A DNA stretch of 64,000 nucleotides from Nocardia mikamii NBRC 108933 (GCF_001613505.1 NZ_BDCM01000012.1:62001-126000); one strand, 5' to 3'. Counted from the first letter of the stretch, positions 1-11,251 are shown. Translations and numbers: made by a program. The notes: generated by a model not told the origin, from the sequence alone.

Positions 1-1530
1 ACCACCGGATTCGGCATAGAGCGGACTGCGATCGAGGATGACCTCGACATCCTGCCCCGCGGTCGCGGTGGGGACCCGCACACCGTCGGCGATGAGGGCG
101 AGAACCCGTGCCTCGGTAGCCAGTTCGTCGAAGCCGGTGAATTCGGTGGCGCCCCGGTCGACCAACTCCTTGTAGATCGACAGGTCGGCGTGGGCGTGTT
201 TGCGCGCCTGCGCATCGTCCTTGGCTCGCTGCCGCTGCTCGGCCATCAGCGTGCGGAAGCCCGACTCGTCGACCTCGAGCCCGGCCTCGGCGGCCATCTC
301 CAGGGTCAGATCGATCGGGAAACCGTAGGTGTCGTGCAGGGTGAACGCCTCACTGCCCGCGATCGTGCGCCCACCGGTGGCCTTCACCTCGGCGACCGCG
401 TCGTCGAACAGTTTCGAGCCGGTGCTCAGCGTCTTGAGGAAGGCGGTCTCCTCACCGACGGCGACGGTCTCGATGCGGGTGAAATCCGTGGCCAGTTCCG
501 GGTACGAGGGCGACATCAGCTCGCTGACGACCTTCATGAATTCGCCGATCACCGGCTTCTCGGCGCCCAGCAGCCGGGCCGAGCGCACGATCCGGCGCAG
601 CAACCGGCGCAGCACGTAGCCGCGGCCGTCGTTGCCGGGATTGACGCCGTCGGCGATCAGCATCGCCGAGGTGCGGGCGTGGTCGGCGATGACCCGGAAG
701 CGCACGTCGTCGGCGTGTTCGACACCGTAGCTCTTACCGGTCAGCTCCTCGGCCTTGGAGATGATCGGGCGCAGCAGATCGGTTTCGTAGACGTTGTCCA
801 CGCCCTGCAGCAGCATCGCGACGCGTTCGATGCCCATGCCGGTATCGATGTTCTTCTTCGGCAGCGATCCGACCGGCGGATAGCCCAGCTTGGGGCTCTG
901 CTCACCGCGGATGTCCTGCATGAACACGAGATTCCAGATCTCGAGGTAGCGATCCTCGTCGGCGACCGGGCCGCCCTCGGCGCCGTATTCGGGTCCGCGG
1001 TCGTAGTAGATCTCCGAGCACGGGCCGCCGGGACCGGGCACGCCCATATCCCAGTAGTTGTCCTTGCCGTCGCGGAACTGGATGCGCTCGGTCGGAATTC
1101 CGGCGACGCGATGCCAGATCTCGGCGGCCTCGGGGTCGCTCTCGTAGGCGGTGACCCAGATCCGCTCCGGATCGAAGCCGAATCCGCCCTCCTCCTGAGA
1201 CTTGCTGATCAGCTCCCAGGCGAAGGTGATGGCACCTTCCTTGAAGTAGTCACCGAAGGAGAAGTTGCCCGCCATCTGGAAGAAGGTGTTGTGACGCGTG
1301 GTGACGCCGACCTCTTCGATATCGCCGGTGCGCACGCACTTCTGCACGCTGGTCGCGCGCGCGAACGGCGGCGCCTCCTGGCCCAGGAAATACGGCTTGA
1401 ACTGGACCATGCCCGCATTGACGAACAGCAGGTTCGGGTCCGGCAGGATCAACGAGGCACTGGGTACCTCGGTGTGGCCGGCACGGACGAAGTGGTCCAG
1501 GAAACGCCGTCGGATCTCGTGGGTCTGCAC
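1..1530 (-). CDS. alaS: Alanine--tRNA ligase (partial, C-terminus outside window)
   Basis: Charges tRNA-Ala with alanine in the cytoplasm. The first 510 codons are present and the reading frame runs off the left edge. The GTG start at 1530 gives VQTHEIRRRFLDHF, the typical actinobacterial AlaS N-terminus. Class II core signatures follow, such as NTFFQMAGNFSFGDYFKEG read from about 1300 to 1240. The window edge lies just after RSPLYAESGG, where the editing domain begins, so the C-terminal editing and C-Ala regions are missing. It lies 63 bp downstream of rarA on the same strand and is probably co-transcribed with it. The family call is firm. Confidence 0.97.
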   Translation of the reverse strand, partial: MQTHEIRRRFLDHFVRAGHTEVPSASLILPDPNLLFVNAGMVQFKPYFLGQEAPPFARATSVQKCVRTGDIEEVGVTTRHNTFFQMAGNFSFGDYFKEGAITFAWELISKSQEEGGFGFDPERIWVTAYESDPEAAEIWHRVAGIPTERIQFRDGKDNYWDMGVPGPGGPCSEIYYDRGPEYGAEGGPVADEDRYLEIWNLVFMQDIRGEQSPKLGYPPVGSLPKKNIDTGMGIERVAMLLQGVDNVYETDLLRPIISKAEELTGKSYGVEHADDVRFRVIADHARTSAMLIADGVNPGNDGRGYVLRRLLRRIVRSARLLGAEKPVIGEFMKVVSELMSPSYPELATDFTRIETVAVGEETAFLKTLSTGSKLFDDAVAEVKATGGRTIAGSEAFTLHDTYGFPIDLTLEMAAEAGLEVDESGFRTLMAEQRQRAKDDAQARKHAHADLSIYKELVDRGATEFTGFDELATEARVLALIADGVRVPTATAGQDVEVILDRSPLYAESGG

Positions 1531-1593
1531 GAATATCCAGCCTACCGGGCGCGGTCCAGCCGGTTTTCAGCGGTCGTGCGGCACGCCCACGGC

Positions 1594-2937
1594 TCAGCGA
1601 CCTCGGACGATGCGGCGCAACTTGGTGACCCGCGGCCCGATCTCACGCTCATAGCCGTGGTCGGTCGCGGTGTAGTAGTCGGCGCCGACCAGTTCGTCGG
1701 GCGGATACTGCTGGGCGAGGATCCCGTCCGGGTGATCGTGCGGGTATTTGTAGCCCTGCGCGTTGCCGAGTTTCGCCGCGCCCGCGTAATGCCCGTCGCG
1801 CAGGTGGGGCGGCACCGCACCGGCCTTCCCGGCCGCGATATCGGACATGGCCGCGCCGATGGCCGCCGCGACGGCACCCGATTTGGGCGCGGTGGCGACG
1901 TGGATGGTCGCATGCGCGAGCGCCAACTGCGCCTCCGGCATCCCGACCAGCTGGACCACCTGCGCGGCGGCGACCGCGGTCTGCAGGGCGGTGGGATCGG
2001 CCATGCCGACGTCCTCGGACGCCTGAATCATCAATCGCCGCGCGATGAAGCGTGGATCCTCGCCCGCGCTGATCATCCGGGCCAGGTAGTGCAGCGCCGC
2101 GTCGACGTCGGAGCCCCGCAGCGATTTGATGAACGCGCTGATCACGTCGTAATGCTGGTCGCCGGCGCGGTCGTAGCGCACCGCGGCCTTGTCGACGCTG
2201 GCCTCTACCAGATCCACGTCCACCGTGCCGTCGAGCGACGATTCCGCCGAAGCCTCCAGGGCGGTCAGCGATCGGCGCGCGTCACCGCCGGCGATGCGGA
2301 CGATGTGGTCGAGCGCCGCCTCGGTGACGGTGTACTGCCCGGCCAAACCTCGCTCGTCGTCGATCGCGCGACGCAGTACGGTGCGAATATCGTTGTCCGA
2401 CAACGACGTCAACTGCAACACCAGCGACCGTGACAGCAGCGGCGACACCACCGAGAACGACGGGTTCTCCGTGGTCGCCCCGACCAGCAGCACCACCCGG
2501 TTCTCGACCGCGGCCAGCAGGGCGTCCTGCTGGGTTTTGGAGAACCGGTGCACCTCGTCGATGAACAGCACGGTCTGCTCCCCCGCGAGCAGCCGCCGCC
2601 GGGCCAGGTCGATGACCGCCCGCACCTCCTTGACGCCCGCCGACAACGCCGACAACGCCTCGAAACGGCGGCCGGTCGCGGTCGAGATGAGCGCGGCCAG
2701 CGTCGTCTTGCCCGTTCCCGGCGGGCCGTAGAGCAGCACCGATGCCGCACCCGAACCCTCGATCAACCGGCGCAGCGGCGATCCGGGGCCGAGCAGGTGC
2801 TGCTGGCCGACCACCTCGTCCAGGCTCGCGGGCCGCATCCGCACCGCCAGCGGCGACATCCTGCCCGCCGGCGGCAATGCGGCGGATGCGCCGGACACTT
2901 CCTCCAGCTCCGGCGCCTCGAACAACCCTTCGCTCAC
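1594..2937 (-). CDS. rarA: Replication-associated recombination protein A (AAA+ ATPase)
   Basis: RarA/MgsA-family clamp-loader-like ATPase that acts at stalled replication forks with SSB. The 447-residue length is normal for the family. The Walker A GPPGTGKT is at residues 71-78 and the Walker B FIDEVH at about 125-130, followed by a sensor-1 region (VGATTENPSFS) and the C-terminal MgsA oligomerisation region (RMISAGEDPRFIARRLM). It starts at a GTG. The next gene upstream is a separate TetR regulator, while alaS lies just downstream, an arrangement also found in mycobacteria. Confidence 0.95.
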   Translation of the reverse strand: MSEGLFEAPELEEVSGASAALPPAGRMSPLAVRMRPASLDEVVGQQHLLGPGSPLRRLIEGSGAASVLLYGPPGTGKTTLAALISTATGRRFEALSALSAGVKEVRAVIDLARRRLLAGEQTVLFIDEVHRFSKTQQDALLAAVENRVVLLVGATTENPSFSVVSPLLSRSLVLQLTSLSDNDIRTVLRRAIDDERGLAGQYTVTEAALDHIVRIAGGDARRSLTALEASAESSLDGTVDVDLVEASVDKAAVRYDRAGDQHYDVISAFIKSLRGSDVDAALHYLARMISAGEDPRFIARRLMIQASEDVGMADPTALQTAVAAAQVVQLVGMPEAQLALAHATIHVATAPKSGAVAAAIGAAMSDIAAGKAGAVPPHLRDGHYAGAAKLGNAQGYKYPHDHPDGILAQQYPPDELVGADYYTATDHGYEREIGPRVTKLRRIVRGR

Positions 2938-2966
2938 GCCTCGACGGTACCGATGGGCACCGACAC

Positions 2967-3557
2967 TCAGGGCGAGGCGGGGTCGGGCCGCAGTATTCGC
3001 CCGGCCTGCGCCTCGATCGACGCCCGCAGTTCGGCATCGGTCAGCTCGCGCAGGCCCGCGGCGCTGCGCAGGAACGGCTCGAGCAGCTGCCAGCCCATGG
3101 TGAAGGCGGCCAGATGGGCCACCGCCAGTCCGGCGGCGCGGTCGCTGTCCATCTGCGGCCGCACATGCTCGATCAGCATCGTCATCACCGGGAACTGTTC
3201 CTGCAGCTCGCCGACCGGATAGCCGTCGAGGATGCAGCGGGCCAGCACGGTCAGATGGCGGCGCAGCCGGGGATCGGAGGCGGTGAGCTGCCCGGCGGCG
3301 GCCACTGCGCCCGACTGCTCCCCGAGATAGCTCAGCACGGCCCCGACCAGCCGATCCTTCGCACCGAGATGCCGGAAGACGAGGCCGTGATTGACCCCGG
3401 CACGCTCGGCGATGTCGCGAATCGAGGTCGCGGCCGGGCCGCGTTCGGCGAACAGGTCGGCGGCGGCCTCCGTGACCGCCGCGACGACCGCGTCGCGACC
3501 GACCGGTGCGGCGCCGGAGTCGTCGCGACGCGGAGTCGATGGCGGGTTCTCGGACAT
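2967..3557 (-). CDS. TetR/AcrR family transcriptional regulator
   Basis: A 196-residue one-component repressor. The N-terminal helix-turn-helix reads AADLFAERGPAATSIRDIAERAGVN followed by HGLVFRHLGAKDRLV. The rest is an all-helical ligand/dimer domain with no recognisable ligand class. It is divergent from the TauD-type dioxygenase gene, with only 67 bp between the two starts. That gap contains the inverted repeat at 3581-3598, so the likely job is to control the dioxygenase and itself. The stop is 29 bp upstream of the rarA start. Confidence 0.9.
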   Translation of the reverse strand: MSENPPSTPRRDDSGAAPVGRDAVVAAVTEAAADLFAERGPAATSIRDIAERAGVNHGLVFRHLGAKDRLVGAVLSYLGEQSGAVAAAGQLTASDPRLRRHLTVLARCILDGYPVGELQEQFPVMTMLIEHVRPQMDSDRAAGLAVAHLAAFTMGWQLLEPFLRSAAGLRELTDAELRASIEAQAGRILRPDPASP

Positions 3558-3561
3558 CGGG

Positions 3562-3598
3562 CTACAGTAGCGAATACCGGTGTAGTCAATCGACTACA
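3562..3598. promoter_or_regulatory. Probable TetR operator in the divergent promoter
   Basis: TGTAGTC-AATC-GACTACA (3581-3598) is a perfect 7-4-7 inverted repeat. A second short palindrome, CTACAGTAG, lies at 3562-3570. Both sit between the divergent tetR and tauD-like starts, where an autoregulatory operator is expected. Confidence 0.6.
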
Positions 3599-3624
3599 GT
3601 CATCCGATCGCCGAAGGAACCGCC

Positions 3625-4584
3625 ATGACGCAGACCACCGCCGCGGAGGCCGAACCGCGCGCGCACTACCCCGTGAGCTCGTTTCAACTGCCGGGATTTC
3701 CGCTGATCGCGGGCCCGTTCACCCATCTCGTCGCCGAACGCGACCGCCTGGCCGCACTGCGCTGGCAGCACTTCGACGCCCGGCAGGCCGGCGTCACCCT
3801 CGGCGCGGAGATCAGCGGCGTGGATCTGACCCGCGAGCTGCCCGCGGAGGTGATCGCCGAACTGCGCCGGGCACTGCACGAATACAAGGTGCTGTTCTTC
3901 CGCGGGCAACCGCTCACACCCGCCCGCCACGTCGCGTTCGCGGCGCGCTTCGGCACCCTCGAGGTCCATCCGTTCATCCCGTCCAATACCGAGCAGCCGG
4001 AACTGGTCCGCTTCGAGAAGACCCCGGCCATGGCCGGCGTCGAGAACATCTGGCATCACGACGTGACCTGGCGGCCGCAGCCGTCGATGGGCGCGATCCT
4101 GCACGCCGTCGCCGTTCCCGAGATCGGCGGCGACACGCTGTTCTCGGATATGTACGCCGCCTACGAGGCACTCGACGCCGAGACGCGAAACCGGATCGAC
4201 GACCTCACCGCGACCCACGACTACACCCGCGCATTCGGGCGCGGGCAGACTGCCGAGGCGCAGGAGGCGATGCGGGCCCAGCATCCGCCGGTCAGTCACC
4301 CGGTGGTGTGCACGCACGAGGCGACCGGCCGCCGGCACCTGTACGTCAACCGGATCTTCGTGGACCGGATCGACGGCTTGGCCCCCGAGGCGAGCCACGA
4401 CCTGCTGGACCGGCTCTGCCGCCAGGCCGACTACCCCGAACACCAGGTGCGGCTGCACTGGGAGCCCGACACCGTCGCCTTCTGGGACAACCGGGCCGTG
4501 CAGCACTACGCCGCCAGCGACTACTGGCCGCAGACGCGAATCATGGAACGGGCCTCGATCGTGGGACCGCGACCGGCCCGCTGA
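3625..4584 (+). CDS. TauD/TfdA-family Fe(II)/2-oxoglutarate dioxygenase
   Basis: A 319-residue non-heme iron dioxygenase. It couples oxidative decarboxylation of 2-oxoglutarate to hydroxylation of a substrate such as a sulfonate, sulfate ester or aryloxy acid. The facial triad is visible: H144-x-D146 in IWHHDVTW and the distal H294 in NRAVQHYA. The 2-oxoglutarate-binding arginine lies in TRIMERAS (R305 or R309). The ATG start has the Shine-Dalgarno sequence GAAGGA at good spacing. It is divergent from a TetR gene and ends 1 bp from the convergent kinase gene. The substrate cannot be told from sequence. Confidence 0.9.
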   Translation: MTQTTAAEAEPRAHYPVSSFQLPGFPLIAGPFTHLVAERDRLAALRWQHFDARQAGVTLGAEISGVDLTRELPAEVIAELRRALHEYKVLFFRGQPLTPARHVAFAARFGTLEVHPFIPSNTEQPELVRFEKTPAMAGVENIWHHDVTWRPQPSMGAILHAVAVPEIGGDTLFSDMYAAYEALDAETRNRIDDLTATHDYTRAFGRGQTAEAQEAMRAQHPPVSHPVVCTHEATGRRHLYVNRIFVDRIDGLAPEASHDLLDRLCRQADYPEHQVRLHWEPDTVAFWDNRAVQHYAASDYWPQTRIMERASIVGPRPAR

Positions 4585-4585
4585 G

Positions 4586-5755
4586 TCACTTCTCCCAGAG
4601 TTCCTCGAGCGTGGCGGAGACATGCTCGGCGAAGTCGCCGAGCGTGTCGTCGCCGGTGCAGCGCGCATCCTCGGCCAGCGCCGCCCAGCGGTTGATCAGC
4701 GCCGCCGAGCGCGGCACCGACAGGCCGTGTTCGCGGGCCGCGGCGATGCGGGTGTGATCGGCGGGCAGGAACCAGAAGGTCGTCAGCCACACCCAGATGA
4801 GCCGGGCCTCGAGGATGCGTTCGGCCAGCAGGTCGTCGTCGGCGAGCGCGGGCCACACACCCACGACCTCCGAGCGCCAGGCCTCGACCATCTGATGCGC
4901 GCGCTCGCGGGAGAGTTCGAAATCGCACAGGCAGCCCGGGAACGAGACCAGCGCATAGGCGATGTCGAGGGTGGCGTCGCGGAAACCACCCCATTCGTAG
5001 TCGAGGAACCGGGCACCCTCGTCGTTGAGGATCACATTGTCCGGACACAGGTCCGAGGGGCTGAACGCCCGGAAGCGGCCCGCGGAGAACAAGCGATTGC
5101 CTCGTACGATGCGTTCCGCGATCTCGCCCGGCACGTCGATGCCGACCTCGCGGGCCAGCATTCCGGGTACCTCACCGATCGCGGCCTCGGCCTGCTGGGC
5201 GATGCCGTCGACCCGGTGCACCACTTCCACCCGCCGCAGCAGCGCCACGAAATCGGCCTCCCGGCCGACCGTGGCGGCGTGCATGCGGCCCAGCGCCTGC
5301 GCGAACGCCATCTGGGCGTTGCGGGTAGCGGGTTCGGCGCCGGTTTGCAGCACCGAGGTGAGCGACATGTTCTCACCCAGATCGCTGAGGATCAGCAGCC
5401 GATCCGGCAGGCTGTGCGCCAGCAGATAGGCGCCGGGACGGTGCTCGCTGCTGAGCGCGGTGGTGAACTGGTAGGACACCGCCTCGCGCAGGAACGCCGA
5501 ATCGATACTCGCGACCCCGGGTGCCAAGCCGCCGATCCGGCGCTCCTGTGCGGCGCCACGGACCTGCTTGACGATCAGGGTACGAGGAAGTGAGAACGAG
5601 TTCTCCGCTACGCGTACGCGCAGCACCGTCGTCCTGCCACTGCCGCTGAGTTCGATCGGATCGCTCAGCTTCACCGCAGCACCCATGCGCTTCGTGAGCA
5701 ACTGTTGTGCCGCGGACACGACTTCGGCGGCGCGTTCGGCCAATAGTGCGGTCAT
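4586..5755 (-). CDS. APH-fold phosphotransferase (aminoglycoside/choline kinase-like)
   Basis: A 389-residue protein with the aminoglycoside phosphotransferase/choline kinase fold. The N-lobe includes TLIVKQVRG with the likely ATP-binding lysine. The catalytic loop reads FSPSDLCPDNVIL, where the family's usual H-x-D is S-x-D while the catalytic Asp and Asn are kept. The metal-binding motif is FLDYEWGGF. I chose the ATG at 5755 because the N-terminal helix MTALLAERAAEVV starts there. The open frame extends further upstream, but with no family similarity. The substrate is unknown and antibiotic resistance should not be assumed. Confidence 0.75.
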   Translation of the reverse strand: MTALLAERAAEVVSAAQQLLTKRMGAAVKLSDPIELSGSGRTTVLRVRVAENSFSLPRTLIVKQVRGAAQERRIGGLAPGVASIDSAFLREAVSYQFTTALSSEHRPGAYLLAHSLPDRLLILSDLGENMSLTSVLQTGAEPATRNAQMAFAQALGRMHAATVGREADFVALLRRVEVVHRVDGIAQQAEAAIGEVPGMLAREVGIDVPGEIAERIVRGNRLFSAGRFRAFSPSDLCPDNVILNDEGARFLDYEWGGFRDATLDIAYALVSFPGCLCDFELSRERAHQMVEAWRSEVVGVWPALADDDLLAERILEARLIWVWLTTFWFLPADHTRIAAAREHGLSVPRSAALINRWAALAEDARCTGDDTLGDFAEHVSATLEELWEK

Positions 5756-5918
5756 CGCCAACCAAGTTACTCGCTCCAGGTCACTTTCAGCGAGCGGTTC
5801 GGCAACCTTTCGCGCGTCGTCGGCGTGTCCCCGCCGAGCGGCTGCGGCCGGACCGAGATGCTCATTACGCTCATCGGCGGCCGGGTCGCGGATCCGGCCC
5901 GATGCCACGGCCCGTCGC

Positions 5919-5947
5919 TTGACACGCCCGGCCGTGTCCGGTTGTGT
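5919..5947 (+). promoter_or_regulatory. Candidate promoter of the proline-rich membrane protein gene
   Basis: A consensus -35 TTGACA (5919-5924) is followed after 17 bp by TTGTGT (5942-5947) as a weak -10. It lies 58 bp upstream of the ATG at 6005. Confidence 0.45.
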
Positions 5948-6004
5948 CGAAATCTCAACTGCAGTGTGCCGCACCAGAACCCAGGTGATTCGAAAGGTCC
6001 GACG

Positions 6005-7060
6005 ATGACCGACTCCCCGCAGTCCGCACCCCGCGACACCGGCGAAGGCGGTGAGCGGCGACCGCAGAGCCGGCCCGGGCAGCACCCCACCGGTCCCGCC
6101 CGACCCGCCGCCGGACCAGGCGAACATTCCGCAACGCCGGGCCGGCCCGAAATGGCCGGAGCCACGGGGTATCCGCAGTTCGAGGGCTCCGGCGCACCAC
6201 AGTACGGCGCACCGCAGTACGGCGGGGCTCCGGGCGAGCCGCCCCAGGTCACCCCGGGCGGGGTGCCCCCGGTGGCGTCGCCACCCGGAGCGCACGGTCA
6301 GCCCGGCCCCACCTACGGCCCGCCCGGCAGCGTCCCACCGGGCGCCTATCCGCCGCCCGCCGACCAGAGCTGGGGCGCACCGGATAACGGCATGCCGCCC
6401 CAGGGCGCGCCCGGGTACGGCGCGCCGCCGGGATACGCCGTGGCGCCGGGACTCAATGTCGGCCGGGCGCTCAGCTTCGCGTGGGATCGCTTCCGCGCCA
6501 ACCCGATTCCGTGGGTCGCCATTACGCTCGTCGGATTCGTCGCCTATCTGATGGTGACCGTGGTGGTGAACGTCACGCATATGAATTCGCTGATGCCGGT
6601 GGTGCTGATCGGCTTGCTCGCAGCGGTCGTGGTCTGGCTGCTACAGGCGGCGATGATCCGCGGCGCCCTGTACGAAACCGACGGCACGCCACCGGATTTC
6701 GCGTCGTTCTTCGGCTTCGTCAACGCCGGCAACGTGCTGATCACCGCGCTGCTCGTCTTCGTGGCGGCCTGCGTCGGCGCGGTGCTGTGCATCGTGCCGG
6801 CCCTCGTCGTGGGCTATTTGTGCATGTTCTCGCTGCACTACGTGATCGACCAGGATCTCGATCCGTTCAGCGCGATCAAATCCAGTGTGCAGCTGGTGGT
6901 CTCGAATTTCGTGCCGACGCTGTTGCTGGCCCTGACCGTGGCCGCGCTGACGATCGTCGCCACCGCGCTGTGCGGTATCGGCCTGCTGGTGGTGGGACCG
7001 CTCACCGTCATTGCGGTCACCTACTCCTACCGGACGCTCACCGGCGGCCTGATCGCCTGA
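6005..7060 (+). CDS. Proline/glycine-rich integral membrane protein
   Basis: A 351-residue protein of unknown function. Residues 1-150 form a low-complexity Pro/Gly/Gln/Tyr-rich cytoplasmic tail with repeated QYGAPQYGG-like and GYGAPPGYA-like units. The C-terminal half has four to five membrane segments, starting near IPWVAITLVGFVAYLMVTVVV. The membrane half resembles the glycerophosphoryl-diester-phosphodiesterase-type membrane domain proteins common in actinobacteria. I chose the ATG at 6005 because the Shine-Dalgarno-like GAAAGG precedes it and a consensus -35 lies upstream. It converges on the DUF389 gene. Confidence 0.75.
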   Translation: MTDSPQSAPRDTGEGGERRPQSRPGQHPTGPARPAAGPGEHSATPGRPEMAGATGYPQFEGSGAPQYGAPQYGGAPGEPPQVTPGGVPPVASPPGAHGQPGPTYGPPGSVPPGAYPPPADQSWGAPDNGMPPQGAPGYGAPPGYAVAPGLNVGRALSFAWDRFRANPIPWVAITLVGFVAYLMVTVVVNVTHMNSLMPVVLIGLLAAVVVWLLQAAMIRGALYETDGTPPDFASFFGFVNAGNVLITALLVFVAACVGAVLCIVPALVVGYLCMFSLHYVIDQDLDPFSAIKSSVQLVVSNFVPTLLLALTVAALTIVATALCGIGLLVVGPLTVIAVTYSYRTLTGGLIA

Positions 7061-7067
7061 GCATTTC

Positions 7068-8042
7068 TCAATCGTCGCCGCCGAACCACCAGCGCGACAG
7101 TATGTTCGGTCGCTTCGGACGTGGCGGGCCCAGTGCGTGCCCGTGATGGGGACGCAATCGCAGCACGATGATGCCCGCCACGACGATGCCGACCATGTTC
7201 ACTCCCAGCTGGCCGATCGACTCGAATGCCTTGTGCCATTCACCGACGGTGGCGGCGACCGCGGCGAAACCGGCCGCCGGAATCGTCGTCACCGAGATGA
7301 ACACGCCGACCAGCGCCGCCGATTTCGCGGTCACCAGCGACATCATCCCCGCCGCACCCGCCAGCAGCGCCACCACCAGCGAGAACGGGCCCACCTCGTA
7401 GATGAAGTCCACATTGCGGATGGCGTGGATGCGGTCGACGGTGATCCAGCCGAACTGTTCCCACACCAGCGACGCCAGCGTCGCGATCCCCATCGCCACG
7501 GGAAAGCCGATCAGCAGGGCCAGGATCGAACGACGGGCGAGACGGAAATCCCTGCGCACCACCGCGACCGCGACGGCGGCGAGCGGCCCGAACTCGGGTC
7601 CGACCACCATGGCGCCGACGACGGTCACCGGGGAATCGGTGGCCACACCGACGACGGCCAGCAGGCATGCGATCGTGATGAAGGACAGGAAGGTGGGGTT
7701 GAGCGTCGATTCCTCGTGGGTCTGAGCGAGCAGCTCCTCCCAGACGATCGCATCCGACGGATCGCCCGGCGCCGCCTCGACCGCGCGGTCGGCCGGGGCC
7801 GACAGCACCGTTTCCACCGGCGAGAGCATGATGCCGCCGTAGTCGCCGATACCCAGCCCGCGCAGACCGGCCAGCACATCGTTGGCCGATTCGCGAGCGA
7901 TATCGGCTTGGACCAGATCACCGGGCGGCTCGACCGAGGCGCCGCGCTGCACGGTGATCAGCGTGGCGCCGGGTTCGGCCCGCAGCGCGGTCACCGCGGC
8001 GTCGGTCGACTCCGGTGGGCAGACCGCCCGCAGGTGCAGCAC
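7068..8042 (-). CDS. DUF389 domain-containing membrane protein
   Basis: A 324-residue protein. The N-terminal ~100 residues form a soluble ACT-like region (MLHLRAVCPPESTDAAVTAL). It is followed by a DUF389 membrane domain with about six spans, including the hallmark VVGAMVVGPEFGPLAAVAVAVVRRD. Function in this family is unknown and transport has been suggested. It stands alone between convergent and same-strand neighbours. The 116 bp gap to aspS holds nothing recognisable. Confidence 0.85.
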   Translation of the reverse strand: MLHLRAVCPPESTDAAVTALRAEPGATLITVQRGASVEPPGDLVQADIARESANDVLAGLRGLGIGDYGGIMLSPVETVLSAPADRAVEAAPGDPSDAIVWEELLAQTHEESTLNPTFLSFITIACLLAVVGVATDSPVTVVGAMVVGPEFGPLAAVAVAVVRRDFRLARRSILALLIGFPVAMGIATLASLVWEQFGWITVDRIHAIRNVDFIYEVGPFSLVVALLAGAAGMMSLVTAKSAALVGVFISVTTIPAAGFAAVAATVGEWHKAFESIGQLGVNMVGIVVAGIIVLRLRPHHGHALGPPRPKRPNILSRWWFGGDD

Positions 8043-8158
8043 CCCAGTCCCCTGTCGTCGGCACGAGCGTCCGGCACCGGGTGGCGCCGGACGATCTGCA
8101 GACTAGCCGGTGCGCGGCCGCGACCGCCCACAACCGCGGCGGCACCTCCGGTTGCGGA

Positions 8159-9949
<1,791 letters not shown>

Positions 9950-10254
9950 GGGAATCCTTTCGACGACACGGTGCACCGGGCACGGGATGACCTGGTGCGC
10001 CCCCATGGTAGTGAGGCGCGGCGGCCGGACGGAAACCGATATCCGACTCCCCCGCGTGCCGCCGCGTCGCGGACAGCCGGCGAACACGGCCGGCACCACG
10101 GATCCGCCGCGACGCCGCAGCATTCGTCGTCGGGCGCTCGGCGGACACGACAGCTACTCGGCCCTCGAGCCCCCGACGCTCATGCCAAGCTGTAGGGGTT
10201 GTTTTCGGCTGACCGAGCGCCGAACAGCCCACTCGATCCACAGGAGCAGCAACG
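9950..10254. other. Divergent intergenic region aspS / zinc peptidase
   Basis: About 305 bp with no credible gene. It must hold the leftward aspS promoter (a TACCAT -10-like hexamer reads leftwards at 10010-10005) and the rightward peptidase promoter. No operator or RNA element is recognised. Confidence 0.5.
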
Positions 10255-11154
10255 ATGACCTTCAACGAAGGTATGGATATCGATCCGGACCGGGTCTCCA
10301 CCGGCGGCGGAATGGGCCCCAAGCTCGCCTTGGGCGGTGGCGGTGGCTTGATCGTGCTGATTCTCGCGGTGCTGTTCGGTGTGAATCCGGGCAATCTGCT
10401 CGGCAGCGGAACCTCGGGAACGCAGACCGGTGGCGTCGACACCTCCGTCTGCAAAACCAACGGTGACGCGAACCGGTACGCGCAATGCCGAGTGGTGCTG
10501 ACCGCGCAGAGTCTCGACGGCGTCTGGGGCGGGGTCCTGCCGCGTCAGACCCGGGTGCAGTACACGAAGCCCGGTGTGACGCTGTTCACCGGGTCGGTCG
10601 CCACCCGATGCGGCAACGCGACCAGCGCGGTCGGCCCCTTCTACTGTCCGGCGGACCGCAAGGCATATTTCGACACCGGGTTCTTCCAGGAACTGCGGGA
10701 CAAGTTCGGCGCGGCGGGTGGTCCGCTGGCCGAGGAGTACGTGGTGGCGCACGAATTCGGCCATCACATCCAGAACCTGCTGGGCGACAGCGGGCGCGCG
10801 CAGCGCGATCCCAAGGGCCCCGATTCCGGATCGGTTCGCCTCGAATTGCAGGCCGACTGTTACGCGGGCCTGTGGGCGAGTTACGCGGACAAGACCCCGG
10901 CCCCCGGTGGTTCCCAGCCGCTGCTGAAGCCGTTGTCCGACAGCGACATCCAAGACGCGCTCTCCGCCGCGGCGGCGGTCGGCGACGACCGGATCCAGAA
11001 GGCCGCCACCGGACGGGTGAATCCGGAAGGGTGGACGCACGGTTCGTCGAACGAGCGGCAGAAGTGGTTCCTGACCGGCTACCGGAACGGCCAGGTCGCG
11101 GCATGTGACACCTTCTCGGCACCGGATCTGAACAATCCGCCGGCACTGCGCTGA
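10255..11154 (+). CDS. YpfJ-type neutral zinc metallopeptidase
   Basis: A 299-residue membrane-anchored putative zinc peptidase. A short cytoplasmic N-terminus is followed by one span at residues ~30-45 (GLIVLILAVLFGV), then an extracytoplasmic peptidase domain. The zincin motif HEFGHH is at 166-171 in EYVVAHEFGHHIQNLLG. Downstream, LELQADCYAGLWASY supplies the third metal ligand region. Four cysteines suggest disulfides outside the membrane. The Shine-Dalgarno AGGAG precedes the ATG. The physiological substrate is unknown for the family. Confidence 0.88.
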   Translation: MTFNEGMDIDPDRVSTGGGMGPKLALGGGGGLIVLILAVLFGVNPGNLLGSGTSGTQTGGVDTSVCKTNGDANRYAQCRVVLTAQSLDGVWGGVLPRQTRVQYTKPGVTLFTGSVATRCGNATSAVGPFYCPADRKAYFDTGFFQELRDKFGAAGGPLAEEYVVAHEFGHHIQNLLGDSGRAQRDPKGPDSGSVRLELQADCYAGLWASYADKTPAPGGSQPLLKPLSDSDIQDALSAAAAVGDDRIQKAATGRVNPEGWTHGSSNERQKWFLTGYRNGQVAACDTFSAPDLNNPPALR

Positions 11155-11251
11155 GCCGGGGCGGGCGCGCATTCGAACGGGCGGGTCGGGCGGATGTCGG
11201 CAGCGGTGCGGGCACAATGATCGGCGAGACCGGGACGGGTGGAGGGCAGGA

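Noticed and set aside
190..2433. A 747-codon open frame on the + strand antisense to alaS and rarA
   Set aside because: It is the mirror of two confidently identified genes in GC-rich DNA. Its protein is Arg/Gly/His-rich with no motif.
4586..5755. Aminoglycoside resistance gene
   Set aside because: The fold is shared by many metabolite kinases and nothing here points to an antibiotic substrate.
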